Shown in pieces: positions 7,168 to 14,673 of a stretch of 64,000 nt of DNA. Each line of letters starts with the position of its first letter. Position 1 is the stretch's first letter. The notes beneath the pieces were generated by a model. The model made no database searches and had not been told where the DNA came from. It was given only the letters and a program-made list of their open reading frames with translations. The translations under genes and the position numbers were made by a program. Source of the stretch: Gemmatimonadota bacterium. GTDB taxonomy: Bacteria > Gemmatimonadota > Gemmatimonadetes > Longimicrobiales > Gaopeijiaceae. The DNA lies in the NCBI GenBank assembly GCA_041390125.1, contig JAWKQN010000002.1, positions 186,001 through 250,000 on the forward strand. Direction: 5' to 3'.

Positions 7168-9435
7168 ATGATTCCATCTGCGTCTTTCCGCTCTGCATTC
7201 GCCCGCACAGGGCTGGTGCTGCTCGTGCTGCTCTGTCTCGGAGGGCCGATCGCATTCGGAACTCCGGCCGGGGCCCAGGACATCACCTATACGGTGATGC
7301 CGACCTACAACCGCATCTTCTGGGACGACTCGGCCGGCGTCGATGACACGGATCAGTTGGGTGCGAATCTGGCCGTCGGTTTCGGTCGATTCATCTCCCT
7401 GCAAGGCTACTATCTGACCGCCGAGACGGACCGCTTCCTGGATCCGCTGGGTCTCGACGACGATCTGGAGGACTTCGCCACGCAGCCCATCGACCTGCGC
7501 TCCTATGGTGCCGAGGTCATGGTGAATCTCTCCGACGGGGGGTGGGTCCCCTTCCTGGTCGGAGGTGGAGGGCTGCTGGACTTCCAGCCGGACTCGGGCT
7601 CGTCCGCCCGGCGTGTCAACCTCAGGTACGGGGGTGGCCTGCGCGGTACCCTGTCGGACCTGGTGACGGCCGAAGTCTCGGTCCAACGCTCGCGTTATGT
7701 CTCGGAGCTCCCGCTCCTGGCCACGGACGGCGTCTCCAATCCCGCCAGTGCGGAGCGGACGTTCCACAACACGGAGCTTCGGGCTGGCCTCGGGATCAAG
7801 CTCGGCGGGGGGTATGGACCCCGCTCCGCGGCCGTCGACCGCGACGTCAGCCGGTTCTGGGACGACCCGTTGGGTGGACTCGCCTTCCCGATCGAGCCCA
7901 TCGCGGGGTTGCAGACGTTCGACAACGCGACGCCACTGGAGGATCAGGAGCTGATCGGCGTGCGCAGCGGGCTCGACTTCGGTCGCTTCATCGGCTTGCG
8001 GGGCTTCTACTGGAAGGGCGTGCACAACGGCTTCGACGCCTTCTCCGACGTGCAATCCTACGGCGGCGAGGCGCAGTTCTCCCTGGGTGCCGGGGCCGGC
8101 CTGTCCCCCCACCTGCTGCTCGGGGTGGGGCAGTTGGACTTCGAGTCCAGCTACGGGCAGGAGGACTACGACGAGCCCCTGGGCTTCGAGCCCCAGGATC
8201 GCACCGCTCTGATCGTCGGTGGAGGCGCCAACCTCGGGCTCGGGGAGAACCTGAACCTCTCGGTCCAGGCGCGTGACTACGTCGTTGCCGCCAACGGATT
8301 CGAGGGCTCCACCAATCCCGTGGACGAGGTCTCGTCCGAGGACGACCTCCTCCACAACTGGCAGTTCGTGGCCGGTCTCAACCTCCGGATCGGAGGCGGG
8401 GGCGGTCTGCGCGTCGACCGGATCGAGGGCGCGCTCGACGAACGGGAAGCGCGCATCGCCGAACTGGAGCGCGAGCTCCAGGAGGCTCGGGAGGAACGTG
8501 AGCTCCAGCGTCGGACGGAGGACCGCACGGCGGACCGCACCGCCGGTCGCGGCGACCGGGACATGGACCGCAGCGGCGATCCGGACATGGACCGCACCCG
8601 GGACCGGATGGACCCCGACGCGATGCGCCGGATGACGTTCGATTCCGTAGCCTTCCGCCCGGAGAACGAGGGCACGATCACCCTGCCCGCTCCGACCGTC
8701 GGCGAGTTGTATGTGCGCTTCGGACCGGGGACTTCGCCCCTGGCGACCGACGACCAGGACGGGAACGGTGGTGAGCAGACCGGGGCGGCCCCCGCCGGCG
8801 CACGGACCGTCACCCCACAGGATCTCGAGACCTTGAGGGCGGAGATCCTGCAGGAGACCGCGACCAAGGACGACATCGACGCGCTGCGTGACCTCCTGCT
8901 GGCGCAGGGCGACCGCGCGCCCGTACGCGTCGAGGTCGAGCCCGGGCAACGGCGCGTCGGCGACACGACCGCAGTCGACGCGACCGACCGTCGTATCGAC
9001 GTGGACGTCATGACGCCTGTCGAGCGGGTCCGCAACCGCCCGGCGCGGGTGTATGCGAGCTACGCGGCCGATCCCGACCAGCTGGTGTTGGGCGCCACGT
9101 CCGATTATCGCACGCTCGACGGAGCGCCGAACCTGCACCTGATGCCCGAGTTCGCCGTGGGCTTCGGGGAGGCGGACCCGAGCTTCCTGTTCGCTGGAAA
9201 CCTGGAGTACCGGCCGGTGGTGCTGCAGCAGGACACCTGGGCGCTCGAGCCGTTCGCCGGCGGCGGAGCCGGCCTGCTCCTGGGGAACGACACGCAGGCG
9301 GTCGTCAACCTCATGTACGGCACGGAGCTCGACCTCGAGGACGCCCTGTCCGGCTCGCGCTTCTTCGTCGCGCACCAGGGAATCGACTTCTTCAACCAGA
9401 ACCGTCTGCTGCTCGGCCTGGTGATCCAGCGCTGA
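7168..9435 (+). CDS. Large outer-membrane protein with duplicated beta-barrel-like domains
   Basis: A 755-residue exported protein: the signal peptide ends in PAGAQD near residue 33. Two similar halves follow. FWDDSAGV and GFGRFISLQGYY occur near 50-75. FWDDPLGG and DFGRFIGLRGFYWKG recur near 230-285. Both sit in glycine-rich alternating beta segments typical of outer-membrane barrels. A coiled coil and a highly charged stretch rich in Asp-Arg (about 425-490) separate them from a third beta region ending in NQNRLLLGLVIQR. No family name is offered; it resembles OmpA-like N-terminal barrels found in tandem. The ATG is chosen for the AAGGGAG site and the signal peptide. It may act in envelope structure or adhesion. 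Confidence 0.65.
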   Translation: MIPSASFRSAFARTGLVLLVLLCLGGPIAFGTPAGAQDITYTVMPTYNRIFWDDSAGVDDTDQLGANLAVGFGRFISLQGYYLTAETDRFLDPLGLDDDLEDFATQPIDLRSYGAEVMVNLSDGGWVPFLVGGGGLLDFQPDSGSSARRVNLRYGGGLRGTLSDLVTAEVSVQRSRYVSELPLLATDGVSNPASAERTFHNTELRAGLGIKLGGGYGPRSAAVDRDVSRFWDDPLGGLAFPIEPIAGLQTFDNATPLEDQELIGVRSGLDFGRFIGLRGFYWKGVHNGFDAFSDVQSYGGEAQFSLGAGAGLSPHLLLGVGQLDFESSYGQEDYDEPLGFEPQDRTALIVGGGANLGLGENLNLSVQARDYVVAANGFEGSTNPVDEVSSEDDLLHNWQFVAGLNLRIGGGGGLRVDRIEGALDEREARIAELERELQEAREERELQRRTEDRTADRTAGRGDRDMDRSGDPDMDRTRDRMDPDAMRRMTFDSVAFRPENEGTITLPAPTVGELYVRFGPGTSPLATDDQDGNGGEQTGAAPAGARTVTPQDLETLRAEILQETATKDDIDALRDLLLAQGDRAPVRVEVEPGQRRVGDTTAVDATDRRIDVDVMTPVERVRNRPARVYASYAADPDQLVLGATSDYRTLDGAPNLHLMPEFAVGFGEADPSFLFAGNLEYRPVVLQQDTWALEPFAGGGAGLLLGNDTQAVVNLMYGTELDLEDALSGSRFFVAHQGIDFFNQNRLLLGLVIQR

Positions 9436-9485
9436 GCGCAGCGGCGCGACCCGACAATCAACGACGACTCCATACGGGAGGAGTG

Positions 9486-10055
9486 ATGGAAGACCGAATG
9501 AGTGGAAAGACCGTGGCCGTGCTGGCCACGGACGGATTCGAGGAATCGGAGCTCATCGAGCCCGTCAAGCGACTCCGCGAGGCGGGCGCGCGGGTGGAGA
9601 TCGTCTCCATCCCGCGCAGCGAGCAGCGGATCCGCGGCTGGAAGGACGGCAACTGGTCCACCCATGTGGACGTCGACACCACCGTGGGTGAGACGGATCC
9701 AGCGCGCTACGAGGCTCTGGTGCTCCCCGGTGGCGTGATGAATCCCGACAAGTTGCGCATGGACGAGGACGCCGTGGAGTTCGTCCGTGGGTTCTTCGAG
9801 GCCGGGAAGCCCGTCGCGGCCATCTGCCACGGTCCGTGGCTTCTGGCCGAGGCGGACGTCCTGGACGGACGCACGGTGACGTCGTGGCCGTCCTTGCGGA
9901 CGGACCTCGAGAACGCCGGGGCAACCTGGGTCGATCGGGAGGTCGTGGTCGATCAGGGTCTGGTGACGAGCCGCAACCCCTCCGATCTGCCGGCGTTCAC
10001 GGACAAGATGGTGGAGGAGTTCGTCGAGGGCGTGCACGCCGGTCAACAGACCTGA
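9486..10055 (+). CDS. PfpI/DJ-1 family protein (general stress protein 18-like)
   Basis: A 189-residue member of the class I glutamine amidotransferase-like DJ-1/PfpI superfamily, predicted cytoplasmic. Visible features are TDGFEESEL with the conserved Glu20 and the nucleophile elbow AAICHGPWLL with Cys114-His115. Family members have been reported as proteases, chaperones, glyoxalases or deglycases, so the reaction is uncertain; a protective stress role is most likely. The start has a strong GGAGGAG site but with short spacing; ATG at 9498 (MSGKTV) is a good alternative. The gene stands alone, followed by a perfect-stem terminator. Confidence 0.85.
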   Translation: MEDRMSGKTVAVLATDGFEESELIEPVKRLREAGARVEIVSIPRSEQRIRGWKDGNWSTHVDVDTTVGETDPARYEALVLPGGVMNPDKLRMDEDAVEFVRGFFEAGKPVAAICHGPWLLAEADVLDGRTVTSWPSLRTDLENAGATWVDREVVVDQGLVTSRNPSDLPAFTDKMVEEFVEGVHAGQQT

Positions 10056-10078
10056 CGCCCGGTGGTGACGTAACGCAG

Positions 10079-10110
10079 GAAGGGGGGGCCGCAGTCGCGG
10101 CCCCCCCTTC
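10079..10110 (+). terminator. Perfect 14-bp stem terminator-like hairpin
   Basis: GAAGGGGGGGCCGC (10079-10092), loop AGTC, then its exact complement (10097-10110). It sits between the end of the PfpI-like gene and the convergent 10134-10415 gene and could stop transcription from both sides. There is no long T-run. Confidence 0.7.
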
Positions 10111-10133
10111 GCTGTACCCGGCACCGGATCGAA

Positions 10134-10415
10134 TCAGGACGAGGGCGGGTCTTCAATCGGGCTGCCGCCTTCGCCTTCCCAACGGTTCAGCGCCGCCTCC
10201 TTGCGGGCCCGCTCCGCCAGGCGCTCGAGGTCGACCCGGCCCAGCGTCTCCAACTCCAGCCCTCGATCCACCTCCAGCCTCGTCAAGGGCTGATCATCGA
10301 CGGTGACGGACAGGGTCCTCGAGCGTCCGGATCCGTTCGTCCCGACGGAGAAGCGGTACCGTGCGCCTCTCCATTCGATCTCGCGACTCGTTGGCTGCCG
10401 CGTGTTCAGGTTCAT
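10134..10415 (-). CDS. Small conserved-looking hypothetical protein
   Basis: A 93-residue soluble protein of unknown family. The first 55 residues look like beta strands (EIEWRGARYRFSV, RTLSVTVDDQPLTRLEV). They are followed by a charged helix (DLERLAERARKEAALNRWEG) and an acidic/proline tail. No catalytic motif is seen. A GGAG ribosome site precedes the ATG. It lies 35 bases downstream of the CsbD gene on the same strand, so the two are probably co-transcribed, which hints at a stress role. Confidence 0.55.
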   Translation of the reverse strand: MNLNTRQPTSREIEWRGARYRFSVGTNGSGRSRTLSVTVDDQPLTRLEVDRGLELETLGRVDLERLAERARKEAALNRWEGEGGSPIEDPPSS

Positions 10416-10450
10416 CGTCGCGCTCCGGTTCAGGGGACGGCGTCGACGGG

Positions 10451-10663
10451 CTAGGCACGGGCCGAGGGATTCGACCGCATCCAGGCGTCGACTTCGTTCT
10501 TCGCGTCTTCCTTGGAGTTGCCATACCTCTCCTGGAGCGTTCCCTCCAGGCGGTCGCGATGCCCGTCGATGCGATCGAGATCGTCATCGGTCAACTCACC
10601 CCACTTCTCCTTGGCGCGTCCGCGAAACTGCTTCCAGTTGCCTTTCACCTGATCCCAATTCAT
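10451..10663 (-). CDS. CsbD family stress protein
   Basis: A 70-residue protein with the family signature MNWDQVKGNWKQFRGRAKEK, followed by WGELTDDDL and an RLEGTLQERYG helix, matching CsbD/YjbJ over its whole length. CsbD is a small, abundant, poorly understood protein controlled by SigB in Bacillus. The extra C-terminal segment (KNEVDAWMRSNP) is common in such proteins. The start has a strong GAGG site (GAGGAGGT) just upstream. It is divergent from the MscS gene at 10906 across about 240 bases. The two-block motif in that gap (10846-10873) points toward MscS, not toward this gene. Confidence 0.92.
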   Translation of the reverse strand: MNWDQVKGNWKQFRGRAKEKWGELTDDDLDRIDGHRDRLEGTLQERYGNSKEDAKNEVDAWMRSNPSARA

Positions 10664-10845
10664 ACGACCTCCTCGGTCGGGTATGCGGTCTCGTCTTGCG
10701 GAGGAAGGCAGAGCCCCCCGTCGCTTCAGGGCGCAGGAGGCGTTCCAACGCGTCGCCGATCTCCCACCCGGTCCCGGAGCCGCGCCGAGCGGTCGAAATC
10801 CTCGTGCACGGGGTAGGCACTGGATCCTCGGCCCCTTCGGGGGTT

Positions 10846-10873
10846 TTGTTTCGTCTGGCGGCTCAGCGCACGA
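10846..10873 (+). promoter_or_regulatory. Two-block motif upstream of BON-MscS gene
   Basis: TTGTTTCG, 14 bases, GCACGA. The right block ends 33 bases before the ATG at 10906. That leaves room for a start point near 10880 and a ribosome site in a leader of about 25 bases, the geometry expected of a -35/-10 pair. Confidence 0.65.
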
Positions 10874-10905
10874 ACCCCTCTCCCGCGCCGGCGCGGAAGG
10901 ACACC

Positions 10906-12252
10906 ATGCGGATCGTCATCCTGCTCTTCGCCCTCGTGGCGACGCCGCTCGGGGGCCAGGTCACCCCCGACTCCGCGGCCCAGACCGCCGACTCCGCGTC
11001 GGCTGCCTCCGACACGGCCGCAGGCGAGCCCGAAGCGGTCCCGGCGGACCGGGCCCGCCAGGACGCGGACCTCCGCAGCGACCTGCAGACCCTCTACGAC
11101 CGCATCGAACCGTTCGAACGGATCGACGTCTCGGTCGAGGCGGGGGTCGTGACCCTCCGGGGCACCGTGCTGGACGCCGACGCCGCCGACGAGGCCGCCG
11201 AGCTGGCGCGCCAGACCACCGGGGTCCGGTTCGTGATCGAGCGGCTCGAGCGCTCTCGCTCGGTGGAGGAGCGCCTGACGCCCACGTGGTCACGCGTGCG
11301 CGAGCTTGCCGCGGAGACGATCGCCCAGTTGCCGCTCCTGCTCGTGGCGGTGTCGATCGTCGCGGTCGCCGCCCTCCTCGGTTGGCTGGTCCGCCGCTGG
11401 CGCGGTCCGACCGCTCTGGTATCCCGGAATCCGTTCCTGCAGGGCCTTCTTCAGCGGGCGCTCCAGGCACTTCTGGTCTTCGGCGGGATCCTGCTCGCCC
11501 TGGATCTGCTCGGGGCCACGGCCCTGCTGGGGGCGGTCGCGGGCACGGCGGGATTGGCCGGGCTTGCGTTGGGCTTCGCGTTCAAGGACATCGGAGAGAA
11601 CTACCTGTCGGGCGTGCTGCTGAGCCTGCGGCCCCCGTTCGGCAAGAACGATCACATCCTGCTGGAGTCGTTCGAGGGCAAGGTCGTACGGCTGAGCTGG
11701 CGCGACACCATCCTGATGACCCTGGACGGCAACCACGTACGGATCCCGAATGCGCGGGTGTTCGCAAGCCCGCTCATCAACTTCACCAGGAATCCCCGCC
11801 GCCGCTTCGAGTTCGACTTCGGCATCGGCCCGGCAGCCGACCTGGGCGCGGCCCAGGAGATCGGTCTGGAAGCGTTGCGGGGCATGAAGGCCGTGTTGAC
11901 CGATCCTCCGCCCCAGGCGCTGGTCGTGGACGTCGGCGACTCGACGGTGGGGGTACGTTGGCTCGCCTGGATCGACCAGCGGGCGTCGGATCTGCTGCGG
12001 GCGCGGAGCGAGGGCATCCGCCTGGTGAAGCTGCGGCTCGAGGCGGCCGGCATCGAGCTCCCCTCACCCGAGTATCTCGTGCGGCTGCAGCGGGAGGGCC
12101 AAGGCGGAGGCGGCGCTGCTCCTGCCGTCACCCAGGTCGTCGAGCGGGACACCTCCGCCGACCGCTCGGTCGAGGTGCAGATCGAGGAGGAGCGCCGCGA
12201 CCGCCCGGAGAGCAACCTGCTGGACGATGTCGTGCGGGAGAGATCGTCCTGA
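10906..12252 (+). CDS. BON-domain MscS-type mechanosensitive channel
   Basis: A 448-residue inner-membrane channel that would release solutes on osmotic downshock. An N-terminal signal-like helix (1-18) and an acidic Ala-rich linker lead to a BON-type segment (about 62-120, FERIDVSVEAGVVTLRGTV). Helices follow at about 145-165, 185-205 and 210-228. The third is the glycine/alanine-rich pore helix (AGTAGLAGLALGFAFKDIGE), followed by the MscS beta domain (FGKNDHILLESFEGKVV, RIPNARVFASPLINFTRN). BON on the periplasmic side is an unusual but known addition that may contact membranes. Ribosome site GGAAGG lies upstream. The two-block motif immediately upstream suggests stress control. Confidence 0.88.
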   Translation: MRIVILLFALVATPLGGQVTPDSAAQTADSASAASDTAAGEPEAVPADRARQDADLRSDLQTLYDRIEPFERIDVSVEAGVVTLRGTVLDADAADEAAELARQTTGVRFVIERLERSRSVEERLTPTWSRVRELAAETIAQLPLLLVAVSIVAVAALLGWLVRRWRGPTALVSRNPFLQGLLQRALQALLVFGGILLALDLLGATALLGAVAGTAGLAGLALGFAFKDIGENYLSGVLLSLRPPFGKNDHILLESFEGKVVRLSWRDTILMTLDGNHVRIPNARVFASPLINFTRNPRRRFEFDFGIGPAADLGAAQEIGLEALRGMKAVLTDPPPQALVVDVGDSTVGVRWLAWIDQRASDLLRARSEGIRLVKLRLEAAGIELPSPEYLVRLQREGQGGGGAAPAVTQVVERDTSADRSVEVQIEEERRDRPESNLLDDVVRERSS

Positions 12253-12257
12253 AACAC
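12230..12257 (-). promoter_or_regulatory. Two-block motif, minus strand, at the 3' end of MscS
   Basis: On the minus strand: GTGTTTCA, 14 bases, GCACGA. It overlaps the MscS stop codon and points back into that gene, so transcription from it would be antisense. Alternatively it acts as an operator for the plus-strand gene at 12421. Confidence 0.45.
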
Positions 12258-12420
12258 GCCCACCGCGTGGACGGCCCGGGGCCCGCAGGTCCCAACTGCA
12301 TACGTATCATGCGCTTGTAGAGAACGCGCCGATCGGCACACCGGATGCTCCAACGGCGTCGCACGATCGGCCCTCGCGGATGCACCGCTGGGGTCCTTCC
12401 TGACTCGAAAGGAGCGATCC

Positions 12421-12582
12421 ATGGGTGGCCTGGCGCTGACACTTCTCATCATCGCAATCATCGCGGCGGTCCTGGGCTTCGGCGGCCTCGCAGGTACGGC
12501 TGCCGGCCTGGCCAAGATCGCCTTCTTCGTCTTCATCATCCTGGCCCTGCTGTCCTTCGTCACCGGGCGTCGGACAGTCTGA
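12421..12582 (+). CDS. DUF1328/YtjA-like small membrane protein
   Basis: A 53-residue protein with two hydrophobic helices separated by a short loop: LTLLIIAIIAAVLGFGGLAG, then AKIAFFVFIILALLSFV. The FGG-A-G-A-x-LAKI-FF pattern is the signature of the DUF1328/UPF0391 family found beside CsbD and other stress genes in many bacteria. Its function is unknown. AAGGAG lies nine bases before the ATG. It is probably co-transcribed with the next small membrane protein gene. Confidence 0.85.
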   Translation: MGGLALTLLIIAIIAAVLGFGGLAGTAAGLAKIAFFVFIILALLSFVTGRRTV

Positions 12583-12596
12583 TCCGGGACGGGTGA

Positions 12597-12821
12597 ATGA
12601 ATAGCAAAGTGATCCTGGGCATCGTGTTGCTCGTCGTGGCCGGCATCTCGTTCGCGATGGGTGGCATCCCCTTCACACGGGAAGAGACGGTGCTCGATGT
12701 GGGACCGCTGGAGGCGACCACAGAGACGGAGGATCGGATCCCCCTCCCTCCCGTCGTTGGACTGGTCGCACTGATCGGCGGAGCGATCCTGTTGGTCGGC
12801 GGCGTGCGCCAGAAGGCGTAG
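12597..12821 (+). CDS. Small two-helix membrane protein (DUF3185-like)
   Basis: A 74-residue protein with an N-terminal helix (VILGIVLLVVAGISFAMGGI), a 30-residue polar, acidic loop (TREETVLDVGPLEATTETED) and a C-terminal helix (VVGLVALIGGAILLVGG) ending in RQKA. The layout matches the DUF3185-type proteins often found near stress genes; assignment is by pattern only. It starts 14 bases after the DUF1328 stop and is followed by a strong hairpin, making a two-gene unit. Confidence 0.65.
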   Translation: MNSKVILGIVLLVVAGISFAMGGIPFTREETVLDVGPLEATTETEDRIPLPPVVGLVALIGGAILLVGGVRQKA

Positions 12822-12890
12822 GACGACCGACCGCCTGAAGAGTGCAGGACGGCTGTAGTGTTGCGATCGGGGGACCGTGACCTGCAGTCG

Positions 12891-12927
12891 GCTCCCCGTC
12901 CCGATCGAAAGATCGTGGGCGGGGAGC
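12891..12927 (+). terminator. Terminator hairpin with T-run
   Basis: A stem of about 16 pairs (12891-12906 with 12911-12927) closes a GAAA tetraloop and is followed by CTCTTTTG. One or two mismatches or a bulge lie in the middle. It ends the 12421-12821 unit. Confidence 0.8.
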
Positions 12928-12991
12928 GCTCTTTTGGGCCCCTGTTCCGGCATCATCGAACGCAGACGTCCCCAACCACGAGGTGGTTCCC

Positions 12992-13492
12992 ATGAGCGTC
13001 ACCCGTCCCTCGAGCGGCATCCTGGCGGAAGCCCACCACGACAAGCGCGAGCAGATCGTCCAGCTCCTGGTGCAGGCCTATTGGATGGAGATGGAGACGG
13101 TCATGAACTACATGGCATCCTCCATCAACCCGGACGGCGTGCGGGCACAGGAGATCCGGGAGGCGCTGGAGAAGGACATCGGGGAGGAGTTGGATCACGC
13201 ACGGCAGTTTGCGGAGCGCATCAAGGAGCTCTGGGGCGTGGTGCCGGGATCACTTGACTTCACGGGGGAGCAGGAAGGGCTGCAGCCGCCGGACGAGCAG
13301 ACCGACATCGTGCACGTCATCGAGGGCGTGATCGCCGCCGAGCGCGGAGCGATCGAGCACTACAACCGCATCATCGAGGAGTGCGAAGGCATCGACTGGA
13401 CAACCCAGGACATGGTCATCGCCATCCTCCGCGATGAGGAGGGTCATCTGCGGCTCTTCGAGGGCTTCCTGCGCGAGTTCGCGGCGGTCTGA
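12992..13492 (+). CDS. Ferritin-like diiron protein
   Basis: A 166-residue four-helix-bundle protein of the ferritin/bacterioferritin superfamily. Likely metal ligands in order are Glu35 (WMEMETVMNYM), Glu66 and His69 (EELDHARQ), Glu117 (AAERGAIEHY), and Glu150 and His152 (DEEGHLRLFE), the two E-x-x-H-type sites of a diiron centre. It could store iron or consume peroxide. Length and the short N-terminal tail resemble Dps/bacterioferritin-type proteins, but no haem Met or Dps-specific site is obvious. GAGGTGG precedes the ATG. The AI-2E gene follows after 17 bases. Confidence 0.8.
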   Translation: MSVTRPSSGILAEAHHDKREQIVQLLVQAYWMEMETVMNYMASSINPDGVRAQEIREALEKDIGEELDHARQFAERIKELWGVVPGSLDFTGEQEGLQPPDEQTDIVHVIEGVIAAERGAIEHYNRIIEECEGIDWTTQDMVIAILRDEEGHLRLFEGFLREFAAV

Positions 13493-13509
13493 GCCAAAGG
13501 CCCTCCCCC

Positions 13510-14673
13510 ATGGCCACGATCTCTTCGGATCGTCCGGAGCACGCTCCGAAGGAACGGTCCGTTCCCCCACCCGACTCGCCGCGCGACGGCGCCCCGGCTC
13601 CCGACCTCGGAAAGCTGGGCGCGTTCCTGCGCGGCCCCATCGATGTCCGCTCCCTGTCCCTGACGGGCCTGTTCATCCTCGCGTCGCTCTACTCGATCTA
13701 TGTGGCGCGCGAGGTGCTCATGCCCATCACGCTCGCGTTCCTGCTCAGCTTCCTGCTGACCCCCGCAGTGGGTTGGCTCCGCCGCCTTCGCCTACCCCAA
13801 CCGCTGGCCGCGGCCCTGCTGATGCTCGCCCTGCTCGGTGGCACGGGGTACGGCATCTACCGGCTGTCCGGACCCGCCGTGGAATGGCTGGACCGCGCTC
13901 CCCAGAGCTTCGCGCAGATCGAGCGACGTCTGCGCACGGTGATCCAGGGAGTGGAACGGGTGGCCGCGGCGACGGAGTCGGTGGACGAGATCACCCGCCC
14001 GGGGGACGAGCCGGCGCCGGTGGCCGTCTCGGACCGCCCGACGCTGGGCCAGCGCATCTTCTCCGGGACGCGGGCGACCCTCGTCGGCGGCACGGTCACG
14101 CTGGTCCTGGTGTTCTTCCTCCTGGCTGCCGGCGACCTGTTCCTGCGCAAGCTCGTGCGCGTCCTTCCCCGCCTCGCCGACAAACGACGCGCCGTGGAGA
14201 TCGCGCGCGCCATCCAGCTCCACATCTCCGGCTACCTGTTCACCATCAGCCTGATCAACGTCGGTCTGGCGGTGGCGCAATCGCTCGCGCTGTGGGCGCT
14301 GGGAGTGCCGAATCCGGTCCTGTGGGGAGTGATGGCGGGCCTGCTCAACTACCTGCCCTACGTGGGACCCATCCTGGGCACCACCGTCGTGGCGCTCGTG
14401 GGTCTGCTGGCCTTCGACGAGCTCACCCGGGCCCTCCTGGTCCCGGGCACCTACCTGGCCATCAGCCTCGTGGAAGGCAACCTCGTCACGCCCGTGCTCC
14501 TCGGTCGCAGCCTGACCCTCAACCCGGTCGTGATCTTCATCTGGATCCTCTTCTGGAGCTGGCTGTGGGGGATCGTCGGAGCGCTCGTGGCGGTGCCGTT
14601 GCTGGCAACGGTCAAGATCGTGTGTGACCACGTCGAGCCGCTCGCGCCCATCGGGGAGTTCCTGGGCAAGTGA
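13510..14673 (+). CDS. AI-2E/PerM family membrane transporter
   Basis: A 387-residue inner-membrane protein with about eight helices and the family layout: a paired helix after a 50-residue cytoplasmic tail (FILASLYSIYVAREVLMPIT, LAFLLSFLLTPAVGWL), a long soluble segment (140-180), then the conserved C-terminal half containing NYLPYVGPILGTTVVALVGL and LVEGNLVTPVLLGRSLTLNP. Family members are proposed exporters of small molecules or sodium/proton-coupled pumps; the substrate cannot be read. The stop overlaps the start of the DUF4403 gene (GTGA). A second copy of the family lies at 57800-58846. Confidence 0.88.
   Translation: MATISSDRPEHAPKERSVPPPDSPRDGAPAPDLGKLGAFLRGPIDVRSLSLTGLFILASLYSIYVAREVLMPITLAFLLSFLLTPAVGWLRRLRLPQPLAAALLMLALLGGTGYGIYRLSGPAVEWLDRAPQSFAQIERRLRTVIQGVERVAAATESVDEITRPGDEPAPVAVSDRPTLGQRIFSGTRATLVGGTVTLVLVFFLLAAGDLFLRKLVRVLPRLADKRRAVEIARAIQLHISGYLFTISLINVGLAVAQSLALWALGVPNPVLWGVMAGLLNYLPYVGPILGTTVVALVGLLAFDELTRALLVPGTYLAISLVEGNLVTPVLLGRSLTLNPVVIFIWILFWSWLWGIVGALVAVPLLATVKIVCDHVEPLAPIGEFLGK

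Noticed and set aside
6391..9375. A 994-codon minus-strand open frame opposite the outer-membrane protein gene
   Set aside because: It is a high-GC shadow: no ribosome site and no recognised domain, and the plus-strand frame has a signal peptide and beta-barrel pattern.
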